Assembly: GCA_045863055.1 (NCBI GenBank)
Contig: BTUW01000016.1
Location: 28,185 to 92,184 of the forward strand
Direction of reading: 5' to 3'
DNA: 64,000 bases
From: UTCHB3 sp008363265
GTDB taxonomy: Bacteria; Bacteroidota; Ignavibacteria; Ignavibacteriales; Ignavibacteriaceae
A program made the translations under genes and the position numbers. Under the pieces are notes generated by a model. It was not told where the DNA came from, did not search any database, and saw only the letters and a program-made list of their open reading frames with translations. This document shows positions 11,201 to 19,643 of this stretch, piece by piece (the stretch's first letter is position 1; each line of letters begins with the position of its first letter).

Positions 11201-11565
11201 CCGGTGATACTGTCCTGATCACCGCGAGGGGCAATAAACTTTATTACATCAAGATCAACCCGGGTAACCCCGTAGGCGTGGATGACGAACCCGTCATCCC
11301 CAGGAAATTCACCCTTTCGCAGAACTTCCCCAACCCGTTCAACCCTGAGACCGTGATCCGTTTCGCGTTGCCCGTTTCCGGTTACGCGAAGGGCGTGGTT
11401 TACGATTTTCTCGGGCGTGAAGTTGCAACTCTGATAGATGGTGAAAAAAGTGCGGGAGCTCATGAAGTCAAGTTTAATGCTTCCGGGCTTCCTTCAGGCA
11501 TTTACATCTTCCGGCTTGAGGCGGGTAAAAATTCGGCGGTTGTAAAGATGATATTGCTGAGGTAG
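8236..11565 (+). CDS. T9SS-sorted surface beta-propeller protein with FN3 domain (paralogue A)
   Basis: 1109 residues. It has a signal peptide (residues 1-20, cleavage near V-N-A-Q), then a long N-terminal propeller with S-x-D-G-G-x-T-W repeats, a fibronectin-III-like domain (about nt 10090-10380; ends Y-Y-W-R-V-R-G-A-N), a second shorter propeller, and a canonical T9SS sorting domain (NFPNPFNPETVIRFALP at nt 11326-11376; ends K-M-I-L-L-R). The protein is collinear over its whole length with the one at 13781-17122; the section after the FN3 domain is nearly identical between them (for example the shared L-P-G-N-W-T and N-G-N-F-L-G-Y-S stretches), so they arose by a fairly recent duplication. 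Role is unknown; surface display is well supported. Confidence 0.9.
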   Translation: MKRISFLILVAITLQIYVNAQTSSTSSTEVVVPWAASFYTGKGTAHLHFSDSLNGVGFWRDYSEYSITTDGGETWRDGKVTVQLDRIMHMFSVGRDTLVAIRDSQYVFHSFNGGDTWTHVTSLWPGERFGYGLFYNHRHGVVFPKEGGILRSSDLGLNWNNEPWVYSKVEENPVYDKGYLFVIERFPATPGILYSTDNGATWVRVELPSTLSGYRKVGKSENGFYAVSNSNMFYLLSMTGEIIHAYRPGGTDIRGGYGYVSDREIYALDNVGWGNRKLHRFGLPDTALQTLTIGSNSMNLNYIIPTTHDKLVIYTRNVDKTDGIMTFHKQGHRNLKIEQFDLPGESEATTLFFVNGTKGFAGRTDGTIVMTINGGATWLTTTTPALGGAVKKFVQRSESEFVAICANGMILESPDGGTTWNKIASNFHKTIVSASFAGRDSIFVCSSDSLYLTDPTWQQFTPVNTGFSGGYFSDVSFYDRVNGSVIYEHGYFESKSLVTSDGGKTWTTTGYSRQMFSLDPTTLGLNYYIASEFSVWYDGSQGGSVNQEGVVAHTAQRPGGLIGMFYQNGQLFYNFGEKANFRRVFLGGGMNELQVAPGDANTAYALVGGNRLYRFRRETGPPAPSTILRRLPLDGSPFEYQNLTFSWEEPWSMSPITEYQLQLALGDTSNIVNDISGIDSTSVTVTLTADSTLYYWRVRGANSNGWGDFNRWFSFRSSTLAYQPTLYTTPLRGDLTAAIILPGGRLIVANNYGEIARTDQLPGNWTMVASGTTYPVLRFYYDPNNNLTFYLTNGNFLGYSGNRGFTWGRKEAPFGSIMIISVAPLAPNKIFGAGTYGSIFRAVGQPDPWTKLWFAPAYGDLRHINTLGNNLIAGVGDNGNITLSNDGGETFRYVGHGAPQMYKRVSFAPDSTIVVLDQYGSRKVSTDLGVTWTSETSEVRAPVRDMITQNGICAVIDTLGGIYTAAGPTAPWRFSKLPEGISPMGVEISGDTVLITARGNKLYYIKINPGNPVGVDDEPVIPRKFTLSQNFPNPFNPETVIRFALPVSGYAKGVVYDFLGREVATLIDGEKSAGAHEVKFNASGLPSGIYIFRLEAGKNSAVVKMILLR

Positions 11566-11620
11566 TTAAACGTGTACATTGTAACGCAGATCGAATTAGG
11601 TATTTTTTAAGGCGATGGCT

Positions 11621-13723
11621 ATGAAAAAGATTTTGTTGTTGTTCCTGATGCTCGTGTTAACGGCCCACTCACAGTTGAAGTGGGAGTTGATAGGGGCAAA
11701 TCCGACTTACAACGACATCAAGGGTTCGTGGTCGTTCAACGACTCAACCATGATAATTGTGGGCACTTCAGGGATGTGCATGAAAACAACAAACAGCGGT
11801 GCATCGTGGATACGGGGTGAGATAAATGGTACAGCCGCGTATCTTTCCGGAGTCTGCTTTCCCACACCTGATTATGGTTACATTTTCGATTCAGACAGGA
11901 ACTTCTACCAATCGACCGACGGGGGACTTACCTGGTCTTTTAAATACTTCATGAATGAATATGAACCAACCGCGATCGCTTTCAAGGATTCGTTAACCGG
12001 TTTCTGGGGCATTGGCAACCGGCTCAGGCGCACAACCAACGGAGGAAGCAGCTGGACATCTCTGCAAAGTCTGTACGGTGACATGAATTGCGTGAAGTTC
12101 GTTGGAAACACTTTGTATGTGTCTTGCTACAGGCAGTATAACTTTCACCGGTTATACCGGTCGACTGACATGGGCGCCAGCTGGGACACACTTTACCGTG
12201 ATGATTACAAGGGAATAAAAGCTCTGGATGTAAATTCGCGGGGTGACATCTTCGTGGGAGGTACATATTTCGTGGCCCGCTCAACCACTAATGGCACCAC
12301 CTGGGAGATATTGCCCTCACCCACCTATGAGATCACTGATATTGAATTTCTTGATGATACAACTATCGCTATCGGCGGAACGGGGGCTTACATAAGCCGT
12401 AACCTTGGCACGACATTCACCCATGTTCAGGACGGTGCCAATTTATGGCAGGTTGAGGCCGCGGGTAACAACACCTTCCTCATGGGCAGGTCGGGTACAA
12501 TTTTCAGATCTACCGACAAAGGGCTCAATTGGACGGTAGTGAACAAAATGGGCTACGGCGCGCACTATGCCGCCTGCTTCTTGAGCCGTGACACGGGTTT
12601 CCTTTCGGGAATGGAGATAAGGTACGGAAATGGCAATAACTACCTTAAGAAAACGACGGATGGATGCAGGACTTGGACAGACATCCCCTTTCCGGCGGGA
12701 GGTGTCCCCGCGAGGGAGATCTACTTCTTAAAGAACGGAACGACGGGATTCCTTCACCGGGACAGGGAGATAATGAGGACTGTGGATGGCGGAATGACCT
12801 GGGCAACCGTGACGGCACCATTGAACGCCAATGACACGCTTCGGAAGTTTTTCTTCAGGGATGACCTGAACGGATATATCGCCAGTTTCAATCAATATTA
12901 CTTTAAGACCACTGATGGCGGGCTGAACTGGACGCGGGAGCAGATAAACACCAGTTCGTCTTTGATGGAATTTTACTTTCTGAACGAGCAGGTTGGTTTC
13001 GTGACGAGGAAAAACAATATTGTAGCGAAGACCACAAACGGGGGGCTGACATGGTCGGACAAGCATTTTTCGACCTCGGGTAAGGCACTGGGAATTAATT
13101 TTGTTAACGACCAGTATGGTTTCGTTTACGCGACCGAAAACGGGGCTTATACCATCAGTCAGGGCGAGGCGTGGATGCTCACCAACAGTTCAATCCCGAA
13201 GATGTTGGATGTTGATCACTGCGACAATCTGAACGGGATCGCGATAATCTGGGCCGACCCCCACCCCTATTCATTTCATGTCGGCAAGACAAGGGACGGT
13301 GAGACCTGGATGAGGCAGTCTCTGCCTGTTCAAAGGGTTGAGCCGGCATTCATTGAGCTGGCAGACAGAACAACCGGCTATATTTTTGCATCCAATAATG
13401 TCATAATCAAACTTACCGACACCGCTTTGACATCAGTCGAGGAAGAATACGTTTTGCCCCATGAATTCACCCTTTCGCAGAACTACCCCAATCCGTTCAA
13501 CCCTGAGACCGTTATCCGTTACGTGTTGCCCGCTTCCGGTTACGTGAAAGGTATTGTTTACGACTTTCTCGGTCGCGAAGTCGCAACCCTGATAGATGGT
13601 GAAAAAAGTGCGGGATCTCACGAGATAAAATTCAATGCTGCCGGGCTTCCCTCAGGGGTTTACATTTTCCGGCTTGAGGCGGGAAAAAACACGTCAGCGG
13701 TAAAAATGTTACTTCTAAGATAA
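11621..13723 (+). CDS. T9SS-sorted surface beta-propeller protein
   Basis: 700 residues from the ATG at 11621. Another ATG lies six bases upstream (11615), but the AAGG at 11609-11612 is 8 nt from 11621 and only 2 nt from 11615, so the inner start is preferred. It has a short signal peptide (K-K-I-L-L-L-F-L, cleavage near A-H-S-Q), many T-N/D-G-G-x-x-W blades, no FN3 domain, and a T9SS sorting domain with NYPNPFNPETVIRYVLP. Its body differs from the two flanking large paralogues, yet its sorting domain is very close to theirs at DNA level (nt 13462-13690 against 11308-11540), which suggests exchange of this segment. A weak promoter-like TTG-N19-TATTTTTT lies at 11579-11608. Expected at the cell surface; function is unknown. 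Confidence 0.88.
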   Translation: MKKILLLFLMLVLTAHSQLKWELIGANPTYNDIKGSWSFNDSTMIIVGTSGMCMKTTNSGASWIRGEINGTAAYLSGVCFPTPDYGYIFDSDRNFYQSTDGGLTWSFKYFMNEYEPTAIAFKDSLTGFWGIGNRLRRTTNGGSSWTSLQSLYGDMNCVKFVGNTLYVSCYRQYNFHRLYRSTDMGASWDTLYRDDYKGIKALDVNSRGDIFVGGTYFVARSTTNGTTWEILPSPTYEITDIEFLDDTTIAIGGTGAYISRNLGTTFTHVQDGANLWQVEAAGNNTFLMGRSGTIFRSTDKGLNWTVVNKMGYGAHYAACFLSRDTGFLSGMEIRYGNGNNYLKKTTDGCRTWTDIPFPAGGVPAREIYFLKNGTTGFLHRDREIMRTVDGGMTWATVTAPLNANDTLRKFFFRDDLNGYIASFNQYYFKTTDGGLNWTREQINTSSSLMEFYFLNEQVGFVTRKNNIVAKTTNGGLTWSDKHFSTSGKALGINFVNDQYGFVYATENGAYTISQGEAWMLTNSSIPKMLDVDHCDNLNGIAIIWADPHPYSFHVGKTRDGETWMRQSLPVQRVEPAFIELADRTTGYIFASNNVIIKLTDTALTSVEEEYVLPHEFTLSQNYPNPFNPETVIRYVLPASGYVKGIVYDFLGREVATLIDGEKSAGSHEIKFNAAGLPSGVYIFRLEAGKNTSAVKMLLLR

Positions 13724-13780
13724 AATGGACTTTTTCAGGATACTTACGGTATCAACAATGAAACCCCCTGCAGGCAGATA

Positions 13781-16700
13781 ATGCGATTTACAAAAAGATT
13801 ACTGATCACACTGGTAGCATTACTGACGGCGATCGACGCGCAGCCAATTCCGGCAGAAAAAACGGAAGTTGTATACAGCGACGCTTACAGTATTTACAAC
13901 GGTAAGGGAGCCGGCGCGCTCCACTTCCACGACTCCCTCAACGGGATAAGCTACATACCGAACTCCTCCCTCTACTCGCTAACCACTGATGGGGGTGCCT
14001 CATGGCGCGACGGGCGACAAAATGAACTGATCACTCCATTCAGAAAGATGTTCGTTACGGGCCGCGACACCCTTGTGGCGGTGCGCGACAGTAACCTGAT
14101 CCTCCACAGTTACGACAGCGGTGAGACCTGGTTGATCGCGAATACCCTCTGGCCCGGTGAGTATATGAACAGCTTTTTCTTTTTCAACTCAAGACACGCC
14201 ATAAATTTCATGTCGAACACCGAGTACACGGTATCCTCCGACCGGGGTTCTTCCTGGACAGCATTTCAATGGCCTTACCGTAAAGTGAAACCTTCGATCT
14301 ACTACAACAACGGTTACCTTTTCGCCATCGAAGTAAAGCAAAGTCCCTTTCCCGCGGGTATCCTCTATTCAACTACAAACGGGTTCACCTGGGAGAGGAT
14401 CAACCTCCCCTCGACAATTAACGACTATACTTTCATCGCCCGCGGTTCAGGCGGATTTATAATCGGTACCGCCAACGGGATCGTGTACCTCGTTTCAGAT
14501 CAGGGAGCGATATTAAAGCGGCTGACGTCACCCGGTGCCGGTTATGCAGGGGGATATTCTTATGTTAATGACAGCGAGATCTGGTGCATCGACAATAACC
14601 CGAATGCTAATTTGTCCGGGCTGACCCTCTATTCGGTCACCGATTCCACAACCACATACAAGCAGTTATCATTTTCGCTCGCGTATGCTGACAATATATA
14701 CGCGACAACCTGGGACAGGGTGGTGACCGGTAGCGGAAATGCTTACTCAACATCCGGTCTGCTGGCCTATCACAAACATGGTTTCCGGGATGTGCTGGTG
14801 GAGCGGTATGAGATACCCGGAAGTGGAGATGTCGCCTCCCTCTTCTTCGTTAACGAGGCAAAGGGTTTCGCCGGCACCGCGGAAGGCGGGATCCTGAAAA
14901 CCTCGGACGGCGGCCTCTCATGGTCGGGCACAACTGTTCAGGCCATGATGCCTGCAGTAAAAGGGTTCGCGAAGAGAAGTGAATCAGAGTTCATCGCGTT
15001 CTGCGAAGGAGGCACAATACTTGTCTCGGGTGATGATGGCAATAACTGGGTTGACGCCGGTTCAGTCTTCAGAGGCACCATAAAACGTGTTGTCTTCGCG
15101 GGTCGTGACACCATATATTTCTGTACCGCGGATTCCCTCTTTATGACCACCCCTTCCTGGCAGGTCATCACCCCTGTTGCCACCGGCCTTTCGGGTGGTA
15201 CATACCGTGATCTCGACTTTTACGGAACTTCTAACGGTTCCGCCACATACATCTATTCTGCAGGCGGGGCCGGTAAGGCGTTTGTAACAACCGACAGGGG
15301 TAAGACCTGGAATACCCAATCATTCGACGGATGGATTTACACATACGATCCCTCGTCTCATGGGTTACTTTTCAAGTACACCACCCGTATGAGCACATGG
15401 TACGATGGGTCTGCAGGTAAGTTCACTGATGTCACGGCTGTCCCTGACCAATACGACCAAGCCTCCAACGGGAATATGGCCCTGACCATCGGAGCAAAGA
15501 GCGTCTTCTTCAGTTTTGGGGAGAGGGCAAACTACAGGCACATTTATCTTGCGAGCAACACCGAACGACGGGGAATTGTAGCCGCCGGCGGGAATACTTT
15601 CTACATGCTCAGCTCTGGCAGGCGGTTCTGGAAATTTTCAAGATCAACCGCCTCGCCACTTCCGACCACTGTTCAAAGGACTTACCCGGTTGACGGCTCG
15701 CCCTTTGAGTATCACAATCTAAAATTCAAATGGGACGAACCATGGACTGTAAGTCCAATCACGGAATACCACTTCCAGCTCGCCCTCGGTGACACTTCCA
15801 ATATTGTGAATAATATAACAGGTATCGACACCACCTCGGTAATAGTGAGTCTCAATGCCGATTCAGCACTCTATTACTGGCGCGTAAGGGCCGCGAACCG
15901 GTACGGCTGGGGAAGCTTCAACCCCTGGTACACTTTCAGATCATCAACCATCGCCTCACAGCCAACCTTGTTTACAACCCCGCTCAGCGGTGACCTCACA
16001 GCCGCCATCATCCTGCCCGGCGGGAGATTGCTGGTTGGAGACCATAACGGGTGGATCGCGAGAACCAACCAGTTACCGGGGAACTGGACCACGGTTGCAT
16101 CGGGTACCACCTACCCGATCCTGCGATTTTATTACGATCCGAACAATAATTTCACTTTCTACCTCACGAACGGCAATTTCCTGGGTTACTCAACGGACAA
16201 GGGAGTCACATGGCGAAGACAGGAAGCACCTTTCGGTTCCACAATGATCACATCGCTTGCACCACTGAAGCCGAACAGGATATTCGGTTCCGGCTATTAC
16301 AGCTGCATATTCAGAGCTATCGCTGAACCGGACTGGTGGTTGAGCCAATACTGTGGAGCACTTTACGGCGATCTGCGGCATATCAACACCCTCGGGAGCG
16401 ACAAGATAGCCGCGGTAGGTGACAGAGGAAATATCCTGATCTCAAATGACGGGGGATTGAATTTCAGATACATCCCTCAAAACCCCCTTGAGATGTTCAA
16501 AAGGGTTAGTTTTGCCCCCGACTCAACTATTGTCGTCCTGAATCAGTATGGCTCGCGAAGGGTATCCACCGACATGGGTGATACCTGGACATTTGAAACT
16601 TTTGCTCTGAATACGCCTGTAAGGGATATGATCACCCAAAACGGAGCCTGTGTGGTGATCGACACTCTCGGCAGTATACTCTTTTCAACCGGGCCAACGA

Positions 16701-17122
16701 GCCCGTGGAAATTCAGCAAATTACCGGCAGGTGTCTCACCAATGGGTGTTGAGATATCAGGCGATACTATTCTGATCACGGCGAGGGGCAATAAACTTTT
16801 CTTCCTCAACATCAATGCGGGCAGCCCCGTAAGCGTGAATGATGAACCTGCCATCCCCAGTGAATTCACCCTTTCACAGAACTTCCCCAATCCGTTCAAC
16901 CCTGAGACCGTGATCCGTTTCGCGTTACCCGCCGCGGGTTACGCGAAGGGTGTGGTTTACGATATTCTTGGGCGGGAAGTTACTACACTGATCGATGGCG
17001 TGATAAGCGCGGGAGCTCATGAGGTAAGCTTTAATGCTTCCGGACTGCCTTCAGGCATTTACATCTTCAGGCTTCAGACCGGGAAACATTCGGCGGCGAT
17101 AAAGATGGTGGTAAACAAGTAG
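13781..17122 (+). CDS. T9SS-sorted surface beta-propeller protein with FN3 domain (paralogue B)
   Basis: 1113 residues. Domain order is the same as in the 8236-11565 protein: signal peptide (cleavage near I-D-A-Q), long propeller, fibronectin-III-like domain (about nt 15660-15940), second propeller, and T9SS sorting domain (NFPNPFNPETVIRFALP near nt 16884). The C-terminal third is much closer to its paralogue than the N-terminal third, so the ligand-facing N-terminal propeller may have diverged under selection or recombination. It ends in K-M-V-V-N-K instead of the L-L-R/L-L-K seen in most neighbours. The stop codon is followed at once by a degenerate 8-bp repeat array and the convergent rnc gene. 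Function is unknown. Confidence 0.9.
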   Translation: MRFTKRLLITLVALLTAIDAQPIPAEKTEVVYSDAYSIYNGKGAGALHFHDSLNGISYIPNSSLYSLTTDGGASWRDGRQNELITPFRKMFVTGRDTLVAVRDSNLILHSYDSGETWLIANTLWPGEYMNSFFFFNSRHAINFMSNTEYTVSSDRGSSWTAFQWPYRKVKPSIYYNNGYLFAIEVKQSPFPAGILYSTTNGFTWERINLPSTINDYTFIARGSGGFIIGTANGIVYLVSDQGAILKRLTSPGAGYAGGYSYVNDSEIWCIDNNPNANLSGLTLYSVTDSTTTYKQLSFSLAYADNIYATTWDRVVTGSGNAYSTSGLLAYHKHGFRDVLVERYEIPGSGDVASLFFVNEAKGFAGTAEGGILKTSDGGLSWSGTTVQAMMPAVKGFAKRSESEFIAFCEGGTILVSGDDGNNWVDAGSVFRGTIKRVVFAGRDTIYFCTADSLFMTTPSWQVITPVATGLSGGTYRDLDFYGTSNGSATYIYSAGGAGKAFVTTDRGKTWNTQSFDGWIYTYDPSSHGLLFKYTTRMSTWYDGSAGKFTDVTAVPDQYDQASNGNMALTIGAKSVFFSFGERANYRHIYLASNTERRGIVAAGGNTFYMLSSGRRFWKFSRSTASPLPTTVQRTYPVDGSPFEYHNLKFKWDEPWTVSPITEYHFQLALGDTSNIVNNITGIDTTSVIVSLNADSALYYWRVRAANRYGWGSFNPWYTFRSSTIASQPTLFTTPLSGDLTAAIILPGGRLLVGDHNGWIARTNQLPGNWTTVASGTTYPILRFYYDPNNNFTFYLTNGNFLGYSTDKGVTWRRQEAPFGSTMITSLAPLKPNRIFGSGYYSCIFRAIAEPDWWLSQYCGALYGDLRHINTLGSDKIAAVGDRGNILISNDGGLNFRYIPQNPLEMFKRVSFAPDSTIVVLNQYGSRRVSTDMGDTWTFETFALNTPVRDMITQNGACVVIDTLGSILFSTGPTSPWKFSKLPAGVSPMGVEISGDTILITARGNKLFFLNINAGSPVSVNDEPAIPSEFTLSQNFPNPFNPETVIRFALPAAGYAKGVVYDILGREVTTLIDGVISAGAHEVSFNASGLPSGIYIFRLQTGKHSAAIKMVVNK

Positions 17123-17290
17123 AACTTCAGTACTTCGGTACTTCTGTACTTCAGTACCTTGGTATTTCGAAATGCTGAGGTTCCGGGGTTCCGAAGTTCC
17201 GAAGTACGGTAGTTCTGAAATACCGGAGTTCCGAAGTTCCGGAGTTCTGAAATTCCGAAGTTCTAAAGTTCCGAGGTTCCGAGGTTCCGA
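17123..17290. repeat. degenerate 8-bp tandem repeat array with inverted halves
   Basis: This fills the whole space between two convergent stop codons. Bases 17123-17162 hold five units of the form TACTTCxG; after a short junction, 17178-17289 hold exactly fourteen 8-mers of the form AAGTTCCG, in perfect register. TACTTCGG is the reverse complement of CCGAAGTA, so the two parts are the same unit in opposite orientation and could fold back on each other. Units differ from one another at one to three positions, so the array is old or recombining. The function is not known; a bidirectional 3'-end structure is one possibility. Confidence 0.85.
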
Positions 17291-18049
17291 TTACTCCGCC
17301 AGAACTTCTCCGGCGCTGAGGCGGTCGAGGGCCATTTTGGCGGCTACCTGTTCCGCGGATTTTTTGTTGCGGCCTTTACCTTCGCCAAGGACATGGAGGC
17401 CGACCGATACGCGGACGGTGAAGACGCGGTCGTGTTCGGGACCCGATTCTTCAACCACATAGTATCTGGGGAGTTCAACTTTTTTCTTCTGGATTAGTTC
17501 GAGGAGCTGGCTCTTGTAGTTCTCGTCGGTTACATGCACCCCTTTTGTGAGGCCGGGTTCGAGGATGAACTTGAGGATAAAATCCTTCGCCACGGTGTAA
17601 CCATATTCTGTGTAGATCACGCCGATCAGTGCCTCGATGGCATCGGCGAGGATCGATTTTATGCCGAGTGACTGCCCCGTTACGAGATCCTCCTGAATAA
17701 AGAGGAACTGGTAGAGGTTGATCACCTGCGCCACTTCGTATAGATTGTTCTTGTTAACGAGGTTCGAGCGCATCTTGGTGAGGAGACCTTCGTTGGTCTG
17801 GGGGAACATCTCGAAGAGGGTTTCGGCAATCACCATGCCGAGCACGGCGTCACCGAGGAATTCGAGGCGTTCGTTCGATGTTTTGAATTTCGTCTGGTCG
17901 AGTGCCGACCGGTGGGTCAGGGCTTCGATGAACCTGTCGGGATTGGTGATCTTCTTGCCGATCAACTCCTCAAGTTTACGGAAGTCCTTCTTTTTAAGGA
18001 TCTTTTTCTGTTCAAGCCGCCGGAAATAATCACGAACGAAACGGAACAA
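17291..18049 (-). CDS. rnc: ribonuclease III
   Basis: 252 residues. It cleaves double-stranded RNA in rRNA processing and in regulatory duplexes. The RNase III signature E-R-L-E-F-L-G-D-A-V-L is present at about residues 61-71, followed by the second acidic cluster (D-A-I-E-A-L-I-G) and a C-terminal double-stranded RNA-binding domain (from about residue 180, with the K-K-S-A-E-Q-x-A-A motif). The start is a TTG preceded by GGAG (18057-18060) at 7 nt; no in-frame ATG fits. The start overlaps or abuts the end of fabF, so it is the last gene of the lipid operon. The placement downstream of acpP-fabF is common in several bacterial groups. Length is normal for the family. Confidence 0.95.
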   Translation of the reverse strand: MFRFVRDYFRRLEQKKILKKKDFRKLEELIGKKITNPDRFIEALTHRSALDQTKFKTSNERLEFLGDAVLGMVIAETLFEMFPQTNEGLLTKMRSNLVNKNNLYEVAQVINLYQFLFIQEDLVTGQSLGIKSILADAIEALIGVIYTEYGYTVAKDFILKFILEPGLTKGVHVTDENYKSQLLELIQKKKVELPRYYVVEESGPEHDRVFTVRVSVGLHVLGEGKGRNKKSAEQVAAKMALDRLSAGEVLAE

Positions 18050-18051
18050 GA

Positions 18052-19299
18052 TCAGTCTCCGGCTTTAGTGAAGAGCAGGGCGGCGTTGTGTCCACCGAAA
18101 CCGAACGTGTTCGAGATCGCGAAATCAACTTTCCGCTTTTCCGCAACTTTCGGAACATAATGGAGATCGCACTCCGGATCGGGATTTTCGTGATTGATCG
18201 TTGGAGGGATCAGATCATTCTGCAGCGTAAGAATTGTAGCCACAGCTTCGATCGCGCCGGCAGCTCCGAGGAGATGGCCGGTCATCGATTTGATCGAGGA
18301 AACCGCGAGATCGTAGGCATGATCGCCGAAAACGGTTTTTATTGCTTTGGTCTCGGTCTTGTCGTTAAGAGGTGTCGATGTTCCGTGCGCGTTAATGTAG
18401 TCGATGTGTTTCGGATCAACCCCCGCGTCGCGGATCGCTTCCCTCATTGCCCTTACGGCGCCGTCGCCTTCGGGGTCGGGAGCTGTCATGTGGAAGGCAT
18501 CACCCGTGAGGCCGATACCCAGAAGCTCGGCATAAATTTTCGCCCCGCGCCTCTTGGCGTGTTCATATTCCTCGAGTATCAGCGCGCCTGAACCTTCACC
18601 CATCACGAAGCCGCTTCTGTCTTTATCGAACGGTCTGCTGGCCACCGTGTAACGGTCGTTCCAGGTTGAGATGGCCCTCATCGAGCCGAAACTTCCTATT
18701 CCCATTTCAGTTATCGCCGCCTCTGCCCCGCCGCAGATCATCGCGTCGGCTGCACCCCTTTGGATGAGCATGAAACCGTCGGCTATCGAGTGTGAGGAAG
18801 TGGCGCAGGCTGAAGTGGTTGAGTAGTTCGGACCTTTTAAGCCGTACTTTATCGAAATGTGGCCGCCGGCAATGTCGGCGATCATCATCGTTACAAGGAA
18901 GGGTGAAAGACGTTTGGGAGAATTCTCTTTGTAATAGGTTACAAAGCCATTCTCCAGCGACTTGATGCCACCAATTCCGCTACCGAAGATAACACCGAAA
19001 CGGTCTGGATCATACGATCCGTCTGAAAACGACGCGTCTTCCCATGCCTGGGTTGCGGCAGCGAGGGCAAAAACCGTGAAAGGATCGATCCTTTTAAGGT
19101 TCTTGAAGTCAACATACAGCTCGGGGTTGAAATTCTTTACTTCAGCCGCGAACTTTGTGTCGAAGTTGGTAGTGTCAAAATGGGTTATTTGATCCACTCC
19201 GTTTTTTCCGGAACGGAGCGCTTCCCAATATTCCTGAAGGTTGTTTCCGATGGGAGTAACCGCACCCATTCCGGTAACAACTACCCTTCTTTTGTTCAT
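18052..19299 (-). CDS. fabF: 3-oxoacyl-ACP synthase II (KAS II)
   Basis: 415 residues, the usual length. It condenses malonyl-ACP with a growing acyl-ACP in type II fatty acid synthesis. The active-site triad is visible: Cys165 in S-A-C-A-T-S, His305 in N-A-H-G-T-S-T, and His342 in M-T-G-H-L-L-G-A. The N-terminus (R-R-V-V-V-T-G-M-G-A-V-T-P) is typical. It follows acpP by 73 nt and is followed directly by rnc. No missing residues or odd features. Confidence 0.97.
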   Translation of the reverse strand: MNKRRVVVTGMGAVTPIGNNLQEYWEALRSGKNGVDQITHFDTTNFDTKFAAEVKNFNPELYVDFKNLKRIDPFTVFALAAATQAWEDASFSDGSYDPDRFGVIFGSGIGGIKSLENGFVTYYKENSPKRLSPFLVTMMIADIAGGHISIKYGLKGPNYSTTSACATSSHSIADGFMLIQRGAADAMICGGAEAAITEMGIGSFGSMRAISTWNDRYTVASRPFDKDRSGFVMGEGSGALILEEYEHAKRRGAKIYAELLGIGLTGDAFHMTAPDPEGDGAVRAMREAIRDAGVDPKHIDYINAHGTSTPLNDKTETKAIKTVFGDHAYDLAVSSIKSMTGHLLGAAGAIEAVATILTLQNDLIPPTINHENPDPECDLHYVPKVAEKRKVDFAISNTFGFGGHNAALLFTKAGD

Positions 19300-19372
19300 T
19301 GGTGAGTACCTGAGGAAAAAGTAAAGCCGGTGATCCCGGAAGTGTATCCGGGATCAGCCGACCGGGAAAAAG

Positions 19373-19612
19373 TTATTTTTTTGAGGTCTCTTCTTTGATG
19401 AAAGCGAGAGCGGCACCGACTGTATCAAGTTTCTCAACCTGATCTTCGGGAGCTGAAATATTGAATTCGGTCTCGAAAGCCATGAAAAGCTCCATAAGAT
19501 CGAGTGAATCTGCCTGGAGATCGTTTCTGAAGCTTGCTTCAGGGGTGATCTGTGATTCTTCAACGCCTAATTTGTCTTGTATGATCTGTTTGAATTTTAC
19601 TTCAACATCCAT
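19373..19612 (-). CDS. acpP: acyl carrier protein
   Basis: 79 residues, acidic. It carries the acyl chain on a 4'-phosphopantetheine attached to Ser36 in the A-D-S-L-D-L motif. It lies between fabG and fabF as in many fab operons. The C-terminal tail (K-E-E-T-S-K-K) is slightly more basic than in E. coli. Cytoplasmic; partner of every Fab enzyme in this operon and of PlsX. Confidence 0.97.
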   Translation of the reverse strand: MDVEVKFKQIIQDKLGVEESQITPEASFRNDLQADSLDLMELFMAFETEFNISAPEDQVEKLDTVGAALAFIKEETSKK

Positions 19613-19643
19613 TGTTTACTCCTAATGTTTTTGTTAAAAAAAA

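Noticed and set aside
17172..17462. Plus-strand frame giving a repetitive Arg/Ser/Phe-rich peptide
   Set aside because: It reads through the 8-bp repeat array and then antisense through rnc; the peptide repeat is an artefact of the DNA repeat.
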